Positions 52,659 through 63,541 of a stretch of 64,000 bases of DNA are shown one piece after another. A program made the translations under genes and the position numbers. Source of the stretch: Tritrichomonas musculus (Eukaryota; Parabasalia; Tritrichomonadida; Tritrichomonadidae); NCBI GenBank assembly GCA_039105265.1, contig JAPFFF010000002.1, positions 4,154,001 through 4,218,000 of the forward strand. Direction: 5' to 3'. Positions within the stretch are counted from its first letter, which is position 1. Each line of letters begins with the position of its first letter. The notes beneath the pieces are model-generated. The model made no database searches. It saw only the letters and a list, made by a program, of their open reading frames with translations, and was not told where the DNA came from.

Positions 52659-53351
52659 TTGCCATACCCAATTGGTCCCAAATATTTGGGTACATTGATC
52701 GAATATCCCATTTGTTGTTAGGGACCTGGCATAGTACTCCCCGTTCACGCGTCCTTCGAAGCGAAGCAAAGAGGTCCTAAAACCTCGGGGACCAATTCCA
52801 CCCCATATCATTACTGACATGGGGTGGGGTTGCTTCTCAAAATAAGACTGAGCAGGATGCGTTCCAATAACCTTCCATACGCCATGAGAGTCGACTTGAA
52901 CTTCTATTTCACTCTCATCAGTGAATATAATAGGGAACAGGTTCATGTAAGGGATGGCGCAAACAAGAGATGAAAATTGAACCCGGTCTGCTTTGTGGCT
53001 CTCTGTTAATGGTGCAATGGGAGTTTTGTTACAGTAGTTAATTTTTTGGTGGTGTAAAATGTCACGAACAGTGCTTATTGGAATGCTAAATTCTGGCGCT
53101 ACATCTCTAAGGGTTTGGTTAGGATCCGCTAACATGTAACCTGCAATACTGTTTTGTAAATCATTATTTAATGTAGGTGGACGCCCGACCTTCCCTGAAA
53201 ATGTTTGCGATTCTTCAAATCTGTAATAGAAAGATTTAATAGTATCTTTGCTTCTACCTATTTCCTGACCGATCTTTGTCCATTGGTTCCCATATCGCTC
53301 GACTAAAGTAAATACTTTTGCTTTTTCGGAGTCAGTTAAAGGACTTCTCAT
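52659..53351 (-). pseudogene. Tc1-like transposase, N-terminal part
   Basis: From the ATG at 53351 the frame encodes an N-terminal helix-turn-helix (RSPLTDSEKAKVFTLVERY), a KVGRPPTL hinge, a second helix-turn-helix, and the first catalytic Asp in FTDESEIEVQ, ending at NWVWQ where the nested element begins. An upstream ATG at 53480 lies outside the transposon end and is not the natural start. Together with the fragment at 47212-47622 it accounts for a typical Tc1 transposase (about 340 residues). ACTTTTTGA-type words lie just upstream of the start. Confidence 0.88.
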
Positions 53352-53437
53352 TAAAAAAAAATATATTGAAAAACTTATTTTATATTGATTCAAAAAGTTT
53401 CTTTTTGAATAGGAGGTGTAGATAAAAAAACAAAGTT

Positions 53438-54000
53438 TATATCTCTCAATATTTTTCAATATTACATTGAAATAATACATTGAATCAAAAAATTGAATAG
53501 TAGCATTTTATCTGAAAATTTCAATACATTTCTATTCATTCACAAAATCTCTTTTTTTGATCATTGAATTTTATTATCTCATAAAAATATATGTATCTGT
53601 TCTAATATCGAGTGTTTAAAGAGATTATTATAATATATATCTGAACTAATTTCAATATATATATTTGCCTATTATTATATGAAATTAATCTAAATTGACT
53701 TCTAATTTAATTCAATAAGTAAAAGTCAATATAAACGTGCAAAACAAGAATATTAATAAATTTAACTTATTTAGATAAAATATATACACTAATGACCAAG
53801 TATAAAACGTAGTAACTAAATGAAGTATTCATATCATTCCATAAAAAAAGGCAATCTTTTTTTTTTTTTTTATTTCAAAAAGCATTGGTTACACCTGTAT
53901 CAAATGGGGAAAATGAATAATAATCGTTAAACATCAATTATACTAATTAGTTAAACATGAATATTACCAATACTTTTTACTTTTTTTTTTTTTCTTTTAA
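53438..54000. other. Intergenic right flank of the Tc1-like element
   Basis: AT-rich sequence with T runs near 53857-53870 and 53981-53993; no gene seen. Confidence 0.5.
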
Positions 54001-54348
54001 GGTTCTCCTTCCCAAAAAAAATGTAAATCATTCAATATTGAATTAACTCATAGAATAAATAATTCAATAGAGCATTTTTCGGAAAAAGTTTTGGTGAAAA
54101 ATAAAAAAAATATGGCCTCAACGATTAAATCTTATTTCATTCAAAATTTTACTGATTTTTTAATTCTATGATTTCTATATGTAAAAAAACAAAATCGATA
54201 AGATTTCATAAAAATGTTTTTATTCAATCATTTGAAATATATATCTATACAAATTTCATATTTTAATTCATTATTAAAAACGATATTTATGTATATTTTA
54301 TTTGTGAAATCTCATTGAATTTAATCTTTTGAATTTGAAAGGAGAACC
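54001..54348. mobile_element. Candidate TTAA-flanked MITE
   Basis: Inverted GGTTCTCCTT ends lie exactly next to TTAA on both sides (53997-54000 and 54349-54352). TTAA duplications are characteristic of piggyBac and Kolobok elements. Only 10 bp of terminal repeat is clean, so chance is possible. No coding capacity. Confidence 0.45.
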
Positions 54349-54352
54349 TTAA

Positions 54353-54773
54353 GAGATATCTGTTATTTTTGAAAAACCAAAAATATTAATATTTGGTATA
54401 TATATTATTTACTATTATATAAAAATTGAATTAAAAAGTAAAATAAATTAAAATATAGATATTATAATGAGATATTTTTAAAACAATATACATTAAAATA
54501 CGTTATTTCGAAGTTGCCATATACATTTTCAATTGAAAAACCTTACAATCAGAGAAAAAAATTTTCTAAAGAAAAAGACGTTTAACCACAATATTTCACC
54601 TTTACTTCATCAAATAAATTCAAAGCAATTCTATTATTCAATTAAGTCAAACTTTTTGATGGCTTCAAAATCTCTTTAACATAAAAAAATCTCAATAGAG
54701 AATCTTTAAGGTGAATTTTAACCATTTAAACTGTTTTCATAACAATTAATTCATATCATTAAAAAATTTTTAA
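54353..54773. promoter_or_regulatory. Upstream region of the SAD-like kinase gene
   Basis: TCATT at 54756-54760 (A 16 bases before ATG) is a good initiator candidate. ACTTTTTGA occurs at about 54650. Nothing else recognised. Confidence 0.45.
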
Positions 54774-56570
54774 ATGAACTCCAAAGAAGTTGGGGACTAC
54801 ATTCTTGGTCGAACTCTTGGATCAGGAACAACCGGAAAGGTCAAACTTGCTGTTCACAAAACAGATGGAAACCAAGTTGCTGTCAAAATAATCAAAAAGG
54901 CAATGTTCGATGTTAAACCAGATTTGCAACGTAAAATTAGACGTGAGATCGCTCTCATGCGTTTGTTCGATCATCCACACCTTCTCAAACTCATCGAAGT
55001 ATGCGAATCCGCTCGTCATTTGTATATCATTTTAGAATATGCAAGCCATGGAGAACTCTTTGACTATTTAATTGCGCGAAGGCATCTTCAAGCTCCAGAA
55101 GCACTCCACTTTTTTAGAGAAATTATTTACGGTCTTGATTATCTTCACAGTCATATGATCTGCCACCGTGATCTCAAACCAGAAAATATCCTTCTTGATG
55201 AATTTGATCATGTCAAAGTTGCCGATTTTGGTTTCGCAAGATGGATGAAATCAAGCGTGGCTGAAACTTCTTGCGGATCTCCACACTATGCTGCTCCAGA
55301 AGTCATTCGTGGTGAGAGATACGACGGAAGAGGCGCAGATATATGGAGCTGTGGTGTTATTCTATATGCTCTTCTTGCTGTATGTTTTTTTTGAATGATT
55401 TTTTTTTTTCAGAATTCAACATTTATTATTAGTTAGAAGAAAGAAAAAAGCTACTTTTTCAATGAACCATTTGCTAATAAGCAGCTGATTTTTAGGCTTC
55501 TCGATTTTTACGATTGTTCTTTTCATTCAAAAACGCACCAATTGTATTTTTCTTCTACTAGTGCTAAATTGCCATTTTCTGAAAAAAAAAACTCATTCTT
55601 TTTTTTTAAATTTACTAACATTTAGGGAAGACTTCCTTTTGATGATCCATCTTTCCGTACTCTCCTTGCAAAAGTCAAAGCTGGTCGTTTTGTCATGCCA
55701 GATTTTCCAGACTTCATTCAGGATCTTATCTCACGCATGCTAACAGTGCCTACTGATGAAAGAATTACAATGGAAGGCATTAAGAATCATCCTGCATTCC
55801 GACTTGGCTTACCTGATAATTATGTTGTTCCAAGTCCACTTCCAATTCCACTCTTTAAAGAGCCAATGGATCCATCTACTCTTGATCCAAAAATCATTGG
55901 TATCCTTAAAAATATTGGCTATGGCAGCGATGAAGAAATTAATGCTGAATTCACGGCTCCTTACCATACAAACGCTAAAGTGTTTTATATGATGTTCAAG
56001 AAAAACATTGCTTATGATTCTCTTCAATGGCCCGGAACTGAAACAGATGGCGATAACCAAGTTGACAATTACGTTGCACCTGATGATGCATTCTTTATGT
56101 CACCAAGACAGATACCTATGGGTGGACAAACACGTGCAAATGATCCATTCCATAGGAGAATCCAGGCACCAGATGTTTCATCACCAGAAGTTCGCTCTTT
56201 AATTCAGAGGCCAGACTGGTTCTCTATTGATTCAAACGCTGAAATTGGTCAAGCTTCAGGGGAAGATGAAAATGTTGAACAGGAATTTGAAGGCATCCCA
56301 ATTCAACTCGAATATCTTATGCAAGGCTTGCAGATCTTCTTAATGCAAAATGACCTTAAGTGGTTCCATCAAAGCGACATGGAATTAATTGCTAAATCAT
56401 TTGAGTTAAACATGCTTGTTACTTTCACTTGCTCATATCAATCCATGGAAATGCTCAAATTGACTCTTTCACTCAAACATGGAAATAAAGACCAATTTAC
56501 TAAGCTGATTGAAGAAGTTCATGATTGTATTTCGTCCATGATTCAAAATGTTCCACAAGAATCAACCTAA
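54774..56570 (+). CDS. SAD/BRSK-like CAMK protein kinase, two exons
   Basis: The gene has exons 54774-55379 and 55626-56570 with a phase-0 intron, giving 516 residues. The kinase domain covers about 8-260: glycine loop LGSGTTGKV, Lys38, HRDLKPEN with Asp133, DFG at 151-153, activation segment ETSCGSPHYAAPE, and after the splice GRLPFDD. A UBA-like segment follows near 305-330 (LDPKIIGILKNIGYG), and the end (about 420-510) resembles a KA1-type domain. This order fits the SAD/BRSK and SNF1/AMPK-related kinases; substrate and pathway are unknown. The Thr before CGSP would be the upstream-kinase site. Reading through the intron would stop after four codons, so splicing is needed. Confidence 0.9.
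55380..55625 (+). other. Spliceosomal intron (246 bp)
   Basis: The 5' end is GTATGT and the 3' end is ACTAACATTTAG, in which the branch-point ACTAAC and the AG are fused in 12 bases, just as in Trichomonas introns (ACTAACACACAG). Removing it restores the kinase subdomain IX-X sequence LLA-GRLPFDD. Protein kinase genes are known hosts of the few trichomonad introns. Confidence 0.92.
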
Positions 56571-57350
56571 AAGCAGAAAAGAAGAAGATATATAAAATAT
56601 AAATTAATATAAAAGAAAATTTATTATTGATCATATTGGATTGATTTTAAATTTTAATAATTTTAATATTTTCCATAGTAAATTGATTTTAATTTTAATT
56701 TTTTTTTCTTCTTGTAGTTTTTTAAGGTACAAATGTAATACGCTATTAATTTGACCTGTGAACGTTTATTTTTTGAGGGGTCTGTTTCTGACACTTATTT
56801 TACAATTATATTCAATTTGAGTGATATGTACAATGAATAAGATAATTAAAATATACAATTTTCTTGAAATTCAACAAATATAGATTTGATAATTTTCAAA
56901 TTCAAGATACAATAAACTTTTTTTCATTGTTTTCAACCTATTTAGATGAAAATGGTATATATTTTAGATCAAGGTATGCTGTAAAAGTTTTCTTTATAAA
57001 ATTTTTCTTTTAAATTTAACATTCAAAAATAGCAAAAATATATTCTTAAAATAAATGGAGAAATATGAATTTTTTATTGAGAAATTTCTTTTTTTTCTCA
57101 TATAAAATTGTGTAAGATTTTATTTTTAACGATCATATTTTGTGAGAGTTGCATATAAATGGATGAAAATCTTTCAATTTTTTTTATTTTTTACCGATCA
57201 TCTAATCAAAAACCGAATCATATTAAATAAAATGCTGTATCATTTGTATTAGACACAGAAATCCTAAAAAATTAATGATTAATTCAAATAAATTTTCAAA
57301 GTTATTTAAGTGATGTGTTGAAATGAAATTCTTCATATTTATTTAGATAA
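56571..57350. other. Intergenic, upstream of the BspA-like gene
   Basis: TCATA at 57333-57337 lies 16 bases (from its A) before the next ATG and fits an initiator. The remainder is AT-rich and without a gene. Confidence 0.5.
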
Positions 57351-59882
57351 ATGTTTATTCTATTCTCATACCTTTTTTCTTTGGCAACTTCCACTATTAC
57401 TTTTGAAGGAACTTCTTTGACTATTACAAATGAACCAAGTATTGAACAAACTCACATTTCAAATTATTCAACTGCTACATCATGCAAAATAACTTCTACA
57501 GGAGGTGTAGAAATTAAAGAACAAGCATTTCTAGGATTCACGTCGCTTACTGAACTGTCTATTCAAGCAAATTCAATATCAATTGTATCTTCTTCTTTCA
57601 ATGGATGCTCAGCAATTACGTCCATTACTATTAATGCACCAACAATTCAGATTCAACAAGGAAGCTTTTCTTCGTCATCATCATTTAGCATAATTTATAA
57701 AGGTGAACAATTCAACTCAAATATGGCAAGCTTTGTTTCAACAAATATTAAAGAAATTGATGTTGATATAACTGGAGATGCTACATTTGGGCTTGAAACA
57801 GCTCTGAATTCTTATGTTGAAAGTATAAAAGTGAAGGCTCAAAATGTTAATTTTGGCCAACAAGCTTTTCAGTCAGTGAAAGGCATCAAAAAATTTGAAG
57901 TTAAAGCTATCAATACTATTACAATCGGGCTGTCTTCATTTATTGAGGCAGAAATCGATGAAATTGATTTTGAAGCTGGAAAAAGTATTTCTATTGGGCA
58001 AACTAGTTTTCAATCGGCGAAAAAAACAACAAAATTAGAATTGAAATCTAATGGGACTGTTGATATTGGTCTCGAATCATTCTTAAAGTCATCAGTTCAA
58101 GCTATTAATATTGAAGCTAGAGGACAAATCACTATTAATCAGCAGTCTTTCCAGGAATGCTTTAATATTACATCAATTGAAATCAAATCAGAAATGGCTG
58201 GTATTACATTTGGTCTTACGTCTTTTATATCATCGTCAGTTGGAAAAGTTATTTTAGAAAGTGTGGAAGATATTAACATCAACCAACAAGCATTACAAAA
58301 TGTTAAAAATTTTGATTTACTTGTTGTTAAAACACAAGGGAACTTTATTGCTACTCTTGAGTCATTTATTTCATCTTCTATTAAAGAATTCTATATTGAG
58401 TGCAATGGATCTGCTTCTTTTGAGCAGCAATCGTTCCAAGATACACCAAATCTTATTAATTTTACAGTTATAGCAAACAAAGAAATTAATTTCAAACTTA
58501 GTTCTTTTATAAGTTCAAATGTTAATTATATGACACTTATTACTAACGGAACTATTAATTTTGAGCAACAATCTTTCCAAGATACAAAAAATTTAACAAG
58601 TTTTACAGCAATTGCACCACAAGGCATAAACTTCAAGCACGAATGCTTCATTTCATCAAACGTAAATTCTATGGATATAGTGACCAATGGCTCTGTTATT
58701 TTTGTTCAACAATCTTTTCAAGATACCAAAAATCTTAACAATTTTACGATTCATGCAAACGGTGACATTGATTTTCAACTTGAATCATTTATTAATTCTA
58801 ATGTTAATTCAATGATTCTTGATACAAACGGCTCTGTTAGGTTTGTTCAGCAAGCTTTCCAAGATACCAAAAATCTTAATAATTTTTCAATTAATTCAGT
58901 AGGAGATATTAACTTCCAACTTGAATCATTTATCAAATCAAATGTTAATTCGATGAACCTTGTTACAAATGGTTCAGTTAATTTCGCTCAACAATCATTC
59001 CAAGATACCAAAAATCTTACTGATTTCTCTATTCACACAATAGGAGATATCAACTTCGCACTTGAATCATTTGAAAATTCTAATGTTAATACGATGACCT
59101 TGGTTACAAATGGGTCTATCAGTTTTGGCAAAGAATCATTTCAAGAAACAGAATCACTTAAAAACTTCACAGCTATTGCTCTAAAGAGTATAGACTTTGG
59201 TGTTGAATCGTTTGAAGATTCAAATGTCACAATGATCACACTTGAATCTAACGGCCCAATTACATTTCAAGACCGTGCATTCCATGATTGCTCAGACTTA
59301 ACAATTGTTATTATCAAGTCAGCATCAGATATTACATTTGGTAAAAATTCCTTTGAAAGTTCAGAAATCCAGCAGTTAAATGTTACTTGGTTTAATGGCA
59401 CAAATAGCATAGTTTTACTTGCTGAATCAAGTTCAATTTCTTTCCAAGAAGGATCTTTTAAAGATTGCAATCGATTACATACAGTCAATGTTGATACAAA
59501 AGGAAATGTTAATATTGAGAAGCAAGCCTTTGCAGACAATAAAGCTCTTAGCAGTGTTTCTGTTCATGCAGATGGAAAAGCTTCAATTGGACAAAACGCT
59601 TTTTCAGGCTGTGACTCCCTCAAATCTGCCAACATCGATTCGCCTGACAAACAGGTTGACGATTGCGCTTATGGAGGACAAAATTGCCAATCTGGCAATG
59701 ACGGCAATAAAAAGAAGCATCATTTGTCAGGTGGTGCAATTGCTGGAATCGTTATCGCTTGCATTGTTGTTGTTGCAGTTGTTGTTTTTTGCTGCATTTG
59801 GTTCCTTGTTGTAAAACCGAGACAAAACGAACAAAAACAGCCTAATGAAGCTGAAATGTCAATCGATAAAATGCAAGTATAA
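57351..59882 (+). CDS. BspA-like leucine-rich-repeat surface protein
   Basis: The 843-residue protein has a signal peptide (about 1-15, MFILFSYLFSLATS), then some 30 short repeats of the BspA/LRR_5 type with a period near 23 residues, visible as alternating F-x-Q-Q-S-F-Q-D and x-x-L-x-S-F-I-x-S-N-V phrases. In the centre they fall into nearly duplicated blocks of about 46 residues (NVNSMxLVTNGSV). A transmembrane helix (about 798-821) and a 22-residue cytosolic tail close it. Proteins of this kind form large families in trichomonads and are thought to bind host matrix or bacteria. The near-identical central blocks suggest recent internal duplication. Start supported by signal peptide and initiator motif. 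Confidence 0.93.
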   Translation: MFILFSYLFSLATSTITFEGTSLTITNEPSIEQTHISNYSTATSCKITSTGGVEIKEQAFLGFTSLTELSIQANSISIVSSSFNGCSAITSITINAPTIQIQQGSFSSSSSFSIIYKGEQFNSNMASFVSTNIKEIDVDITGDATFGLETALNSYVESIKVKAQNVNFGQQAFQSVKGIKKFEVKAINTITIGLSSFIEAEIDEIDFEAGKSISIGQTSFQSAKKTTKLELKSNGTVDIGLESFLKSSVQAINIEARGQITINQQSFQECFNITSIEIKSEMAGITFGLTSFISSSVGKVILESVEDININQQALQNVKNFDLLVVKTQGNFIATLESFISSSIKEFYIECNGSASFEQQSFQDTPNLINFTVIANKEINFKLSSFISSNVNYMTLITNGTINFEQQSFQDTKNLTSFTAIAPQGINFKHECFISSNVNSMDIVTNGSVIFVQQSFQDTKNLNNFTIHANGDIDFQLESFINSNVNSMILDTNGSVRFVQQAFQDTKNLNNFSINSVGDINFQLESFIKSNVNSMNLVTNGSVNFAQQSFQDTKNLTDFSIHTIGDINFALESFENSNVNTMTLVTNGSISFGKESFQETESLKNFTAIALKSIDFGVESFEDSNVTMITLESNGPITFQDRAFHDCSDLTIVIIKSASDITFGKNSFESSEIQQLNVTWFNGTNSIVLLAESSSISFQEGSFKDCNRLHTVNVDTKGNVNIEKQAFADNKALSSVSVHADGKASIGQNAFSGCDSLKSANIDSPDKQVDDCAYGGQNCQSGNDGNKKKHHLSGGAIAGIVIACIVVVAVVVFCCIWFLVVKPRQNEQKQPNEAEMSIDKMQV

Positions 59883-60113
59883 TTAAATAAAACTTTCATT
59901 TGAATGTAATCATTTGATATTAAATTATTTTTATAAACTTTTGATTTTAATATAATGATTGCGTGTCTAACACTATTAACTATCTTTGATATAAGATACT
60001 CAAGTTCAAACGAAAAAAAATAATAAAATCTCTTTTTTTCCCCATCAAAAATATAAATATTATAAATTAATCATTTAGATACAGTTTTATTATTGGGAAA
60101 AGAAAGAATAAGA

Positions 60114-61142
60114 CTATTTTTTACCGAAATTTAACTTATTAACATATGGTATACAAATCACACTTTTATAAGTATGAGGAGTTCGTTTATATGCATCATG
60201 CTGCTCGCCTTTTTGCTCATTTTGAGTATTCGACTCATTAGGCTCACCTGTCAAATCTTGGACATGAAATCGTTGTGAATGAAATCCAGTTGATGAAGTA
60301 GTCATTTTTTGATTTTGAACAAGCGAATAAATCGAAGTAAAATTAGGTATTTTTTTAAATTTAATAGAAGTGAACATTTGTAGATTTAATAAGGATTCAA
60401 TTGAAGGTCTTTGCTCTGGATTTATTGTTGTCATTCGCATAATTAATGATTGAATTCTTGGGTCTATATTAACACTCGCATAACTAATTCGGCCACTCTT
60501 CACGGCTTGCTGGAGAATTTCTTTTGTATCGTTAGGAAATGGATTAAGACCAGTTGCAAGATAAAAAAAAGTTGCTCCAAGAGACCAAACATCTGTTTGA
60601 AATGGATTATTTGTTCTACCATTAAGAAGTTCAGGGGCACAAAACATTAAGGATCCACATTGATCAGTTGATATTTTATCTTCTTCAAATTTCTGAGCAA
60701 ACCCAAAATCTGCGAGCTTTGCACGTTTATATTTATCTAAAAATATATTTTCTGGTTTGATATCTCTGTGGGCTATTAATTTAGAATGGCAATACGATAA
60801 CGCTTCTAAAATTTGTTTTGCATATTGTACAAATTCATTATATTCTAATTTTCCTTTTTCTTTTAATGTTCCATTAGGACAATATTCCATTATGAGATAT
60901 TCTGAATCTGATTCTTCAAAAGCTTCATAAAGTTTAATAATAGATGGATGACTAAGCGATATTAATGCATTATATTCCAGCTTTGTAGTTTCATTTTTTG
61001 GAATACGCTTGATAGCAAAAAAATTATTATAAATGGTTGATTTACATAAAAATACTCTAGAATATGAACCTTTTCCGGCTGGCTTCATATATACGTATCC
61101 ATGCTTTGAAAGATCGGTTTTAATTTGTTCTAAATCCTCCAT
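60114..61142 (-). CDS. CAMK-like serine/threonine protein kinase
   Basis: The 342-residue protein is a single kinase domain (about 16-270) with a short tail. Visible motifs are the glycine loop AGKGSYSRV, Lys45 (AIKRI), HRDIKPEN with Asp127, DFG at 145-147, and the activation segment STDQCGSLMFCAPE followed by DVWSLGATFFYL. All catalytic residues are present. CAMK-like is the best group, but NEK or ULK-like assignment is possible; substrates are unknown. The tail (about 270-342) is Ser/Thr-rich with no recognised domain. It converges with the BspA-like gene across 231 bases. Confidence 0.87.
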   Translation of the reverse strand: MEDLEQIKTDLSKHGYVYMKPAGKGSYSRVFLCKSTIYNNFFAIKRIPKNETTKLEYNALISLSHPSIIKLYEAFEESDSEYLIMEYCPNGTLKEKGKLEYNEFVQYAKQILEALSYCHSKLIAHRDIKPENIFLDKYKRAKLADFGFAQKFEEDKISTDQCGSLMFCAPELLNGRTNNPFQTDVWSLGATFFYLATGLNPFPNDTKEILQQAVKSGRISYASVNIDPRIQSLIMRMTTINPEQRPSIESLLNLQMFTSIKFKKIPNFTSIYSLVQNQKMTTSSTGFHSQRFHVQDLTGEPNESNTQNEQKGEQHDAYKRTPHTYKSVICIPYVNKLNFGKK

Positions 61143-63208
61143 TAAAATAATTCTATATTTCTGATAATTCTTTTCAATTTCACTTTTAATAAAATTGAGT
61201 AAAAACTTTAAACATTTTAAAAATTACAATTTGGCTTATTTTTTTTTTTTATTTTCTTATTTAAAAGATTTACAAATACTTTGATGATTTACTAAAATTC
61301 AATTGTATTAACTTTGATAAGTTTACAACGTAGGGTAATTTAAAAAGGGTAAATTTGATTCATTTTAGACCATATTAAGGTTGAACAAAAGCAGTATATT
61401 TTATCATATTATAATATAATAAAATATATGATGATAAAAAATTTATTTACTAAATATAATGGTAAAATTGACGTATGATATAAAAATAAACTAATTTTTC
61501 TTTTTGAATGAAAATTTTACAATTTGATAAGTTTAGAAAAAAAATGATGTTTTGTATAAATATTATAGCAAATATGAGGAAAATCCAATTTAAAATATAA
61601 GATATATTTTTTAGTTAATTTATTAAATTGAATTTATTTTTTATGAAATATTTGAATCATCAGAAAATTGAGATCAATTCTATGAAATTATTATATGCTT
61701 CAGAATATTGAGCATTTTTTTAAGAAATAATTGTGAGATTGTAAGATATAAACAATTGTAAAATTGTGAGAAAATAAAGATTTCTGAAAAGTAAAAATAT
61801 GTAAAGTATTCAAAGAAAAAATCTATCCAAAATAAAGTCCCCAGCGTCGGAATTTTTGATTTTTTAAAATAAATCTTTTTAAAATCAAAAAATATGGCCA
61901 ATTTTTCAAATTTTAACTCAGGTTGAAAAGATTAGCTGAGTGATTATTTATGAAATTATCTCTACTTTTAGCAAGATATACAATAATTTAAATATATTAT
62001 ATAATGATATTATTAATTTTATGAATATTTAATAAAAAAAATTAAAATTTATAATGATATATTTCGCAAAATATGTATTTTCGTTGTCACTTTTTGAATA
62101 CTACAAAATTGAATGAATACCTTAATAAGGCCTTTCATTTTATTTTTGATTTACCCATTCATTTTTGAATAATTTGTCTTTTGTGATAAACATATTATTT
62201 CATTATTTTATTGGTAAATACTAATTATTTAAATATAATAATAGTATTTATTATACTTGTAAAATACTGTTGCTAATATAAATTCATAGTATTTAAGAAC
62301 TTATCTTTTTATTTAAAGATAAAATAAAAGAATGTTGAAATAAAAATTTGTATTTTGTGAAAAAAAGCACAACAACTCGAAAAAATTGTGAATATTTATG
62401 AAAAGATGAAATCTTTTCTATTCAATATTGAATATAGAAGATTTGATACAAACAAAAGATATGTTCTGGATTAATTCAAAATGAATAACATTTAGTTATT
62501 TATTCATAAAAGGTTATAATATTCACAACAAATAAAATAAAAAAAATTACATCAAGGAAAATTAATAGATCCTAAGTTAATAATCATTACCATAATGAAT
62601 TTACCATATTTCTTTTTGATTCGAATCATATTTATCTTATTTAAAGTTTGAGAAATAGAAATTTTTTTTTTTAATGGTTTCATTAAGTTGGTTATACCAT
62701 TATGGTATCATGTATTCCAAATGATTATTCATATATTAATATATGATACAAAACCATATTTATATATTTCCTAACATTTCTTTGATAATACTTCAAAATC
62801 AAAGAAAACCTTCTAAGTTATTGAAAAAAAAAATTAAAAAATCATTTTTATATTAATGGCTTATTATAAATGCATAGTTCACAATCACTCAACCATAATT
62901 CCAACAAAATAGAAATAAAATATTAACGTCTTGTTTATCTAATAAATCAAGAAAAATTGAATTTTCAATGCTATTCAAAAAGTTAAATACTTTTACTTCC
63001 ATTGAAATAATGAAATAGGAATATCATAATCAACAAAAAATAATTTTGCAATATTATCAAAATGATATATAAATTATACCATAAAATAAAATAAAATATC
63101 ATATTTTTATCTTTGATGATTCATCAACGTGAAATAAAGAAAGTGGTTGACATGACTCTGTTTCTCTCAAAACCTTACTCACAATTCTATTTAGTTTATA
63201 TAACTCTC
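61143..63208. other. Long AT-rich intergenic region
   Basis: No gene, RNA or mobile element ends recognised in 2 kb. ACTTTTTGA or its complement occurs near 62091 and 62974. TCACA at 63179-63183 is a possible initiator 28 bases upstream of the next gene. Confidence 0.5.
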
Positions 63209-63541
63209 ATGTTGACACAAGTCCATCGTGGAAATATATCATCATTTTTTAACTTTAGACGCTTCTTCTCGGCAGAGGTTAACGCTAAAGGCGGAAATTC
63301 GAGTGACGAAGATTTATTTAAAGCAGCCCAAAAGGTTGTTGAAGAAAAAGTACGACCATTTGTTCAATCCCATCATGGCCATGTATCAATTAATAGCGTC
63401 AAAGATAAGACTCTTTTCATTACTCTAGCTGGAAATTGCAACGATTGCGAAAACAAGGCAGACACATGCTTAGAAGGAATTCTTGAAATGGTTCAAAATG
63501 AAGTTCCTGAAATATCTTCTATCAAGGAAAAAGTTGAATAA
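63209..63541 (+). CDS. Nfu-type Fe-S cluster scaffold, probably hydrogenosomal
   Basis: The 110-residue protein is a NifU C-terminal (Nfu) domain with the cluster-binding Cys77-x2-Cys80 (AGNCNDC) and the preceding VxxxLRP-like segment KVRPFVQSHHGHVSI. Two such subunits would hold one 4Fe-4S cluster and pass it to target enzymes. The start is taken at 63209 because MLTQVHRGNISSFFNFRRFF has the form of a trichomonad hydrogenosomal leader (Met-Leu start, Arg near the cleavage site). The frame is open for 32 codons further upstream, but that extension is not leader-like. It would act in the hydrogenosome alongside IscS/IscU. Confidence 0.88.
   Translation: MLTQVHRGNISSFFNFRRFFSAEVNAKGGNSSDEDLFKAAQKVVEEKVRPFVQSHHGHVSINSVKDKTLFITLAGNCNDCENKADTCLEGILEMVQNEVPEISSIKEKVE

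Larger units (their letters stand above)
46928..53437 (-). mobile_element. Tc1-like transposon, split by a nested element
   Basis: Ends are inverted copies of about 33 bp starting AACTTTGTTTTTTTATCT with one mismatch seen, each flanked by TA (46926-46927 and 53438-53439). Its own length without the nested element and one duplicated target is about 1,460 bp. It carries one transposase gene on the minus strand, cut near its middle by the element at 47623-52658. The left end lies only about 170 bp from the MULE. Confidence 0.88.

Noticed and set aside
53352-53480. 43-residue N-terminal extension of the Tc1-like transposase
   Set aside because: It crosses the transposon end and is not like Tc1 N-termini; the start at 53351 is preferred.
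63113-63208. 32-codon N-terminal extension of the Nfu protein
   Set aside because: The internal Met at 63209 begins a typical hydrogenosomal leader, and the extension would mask it.
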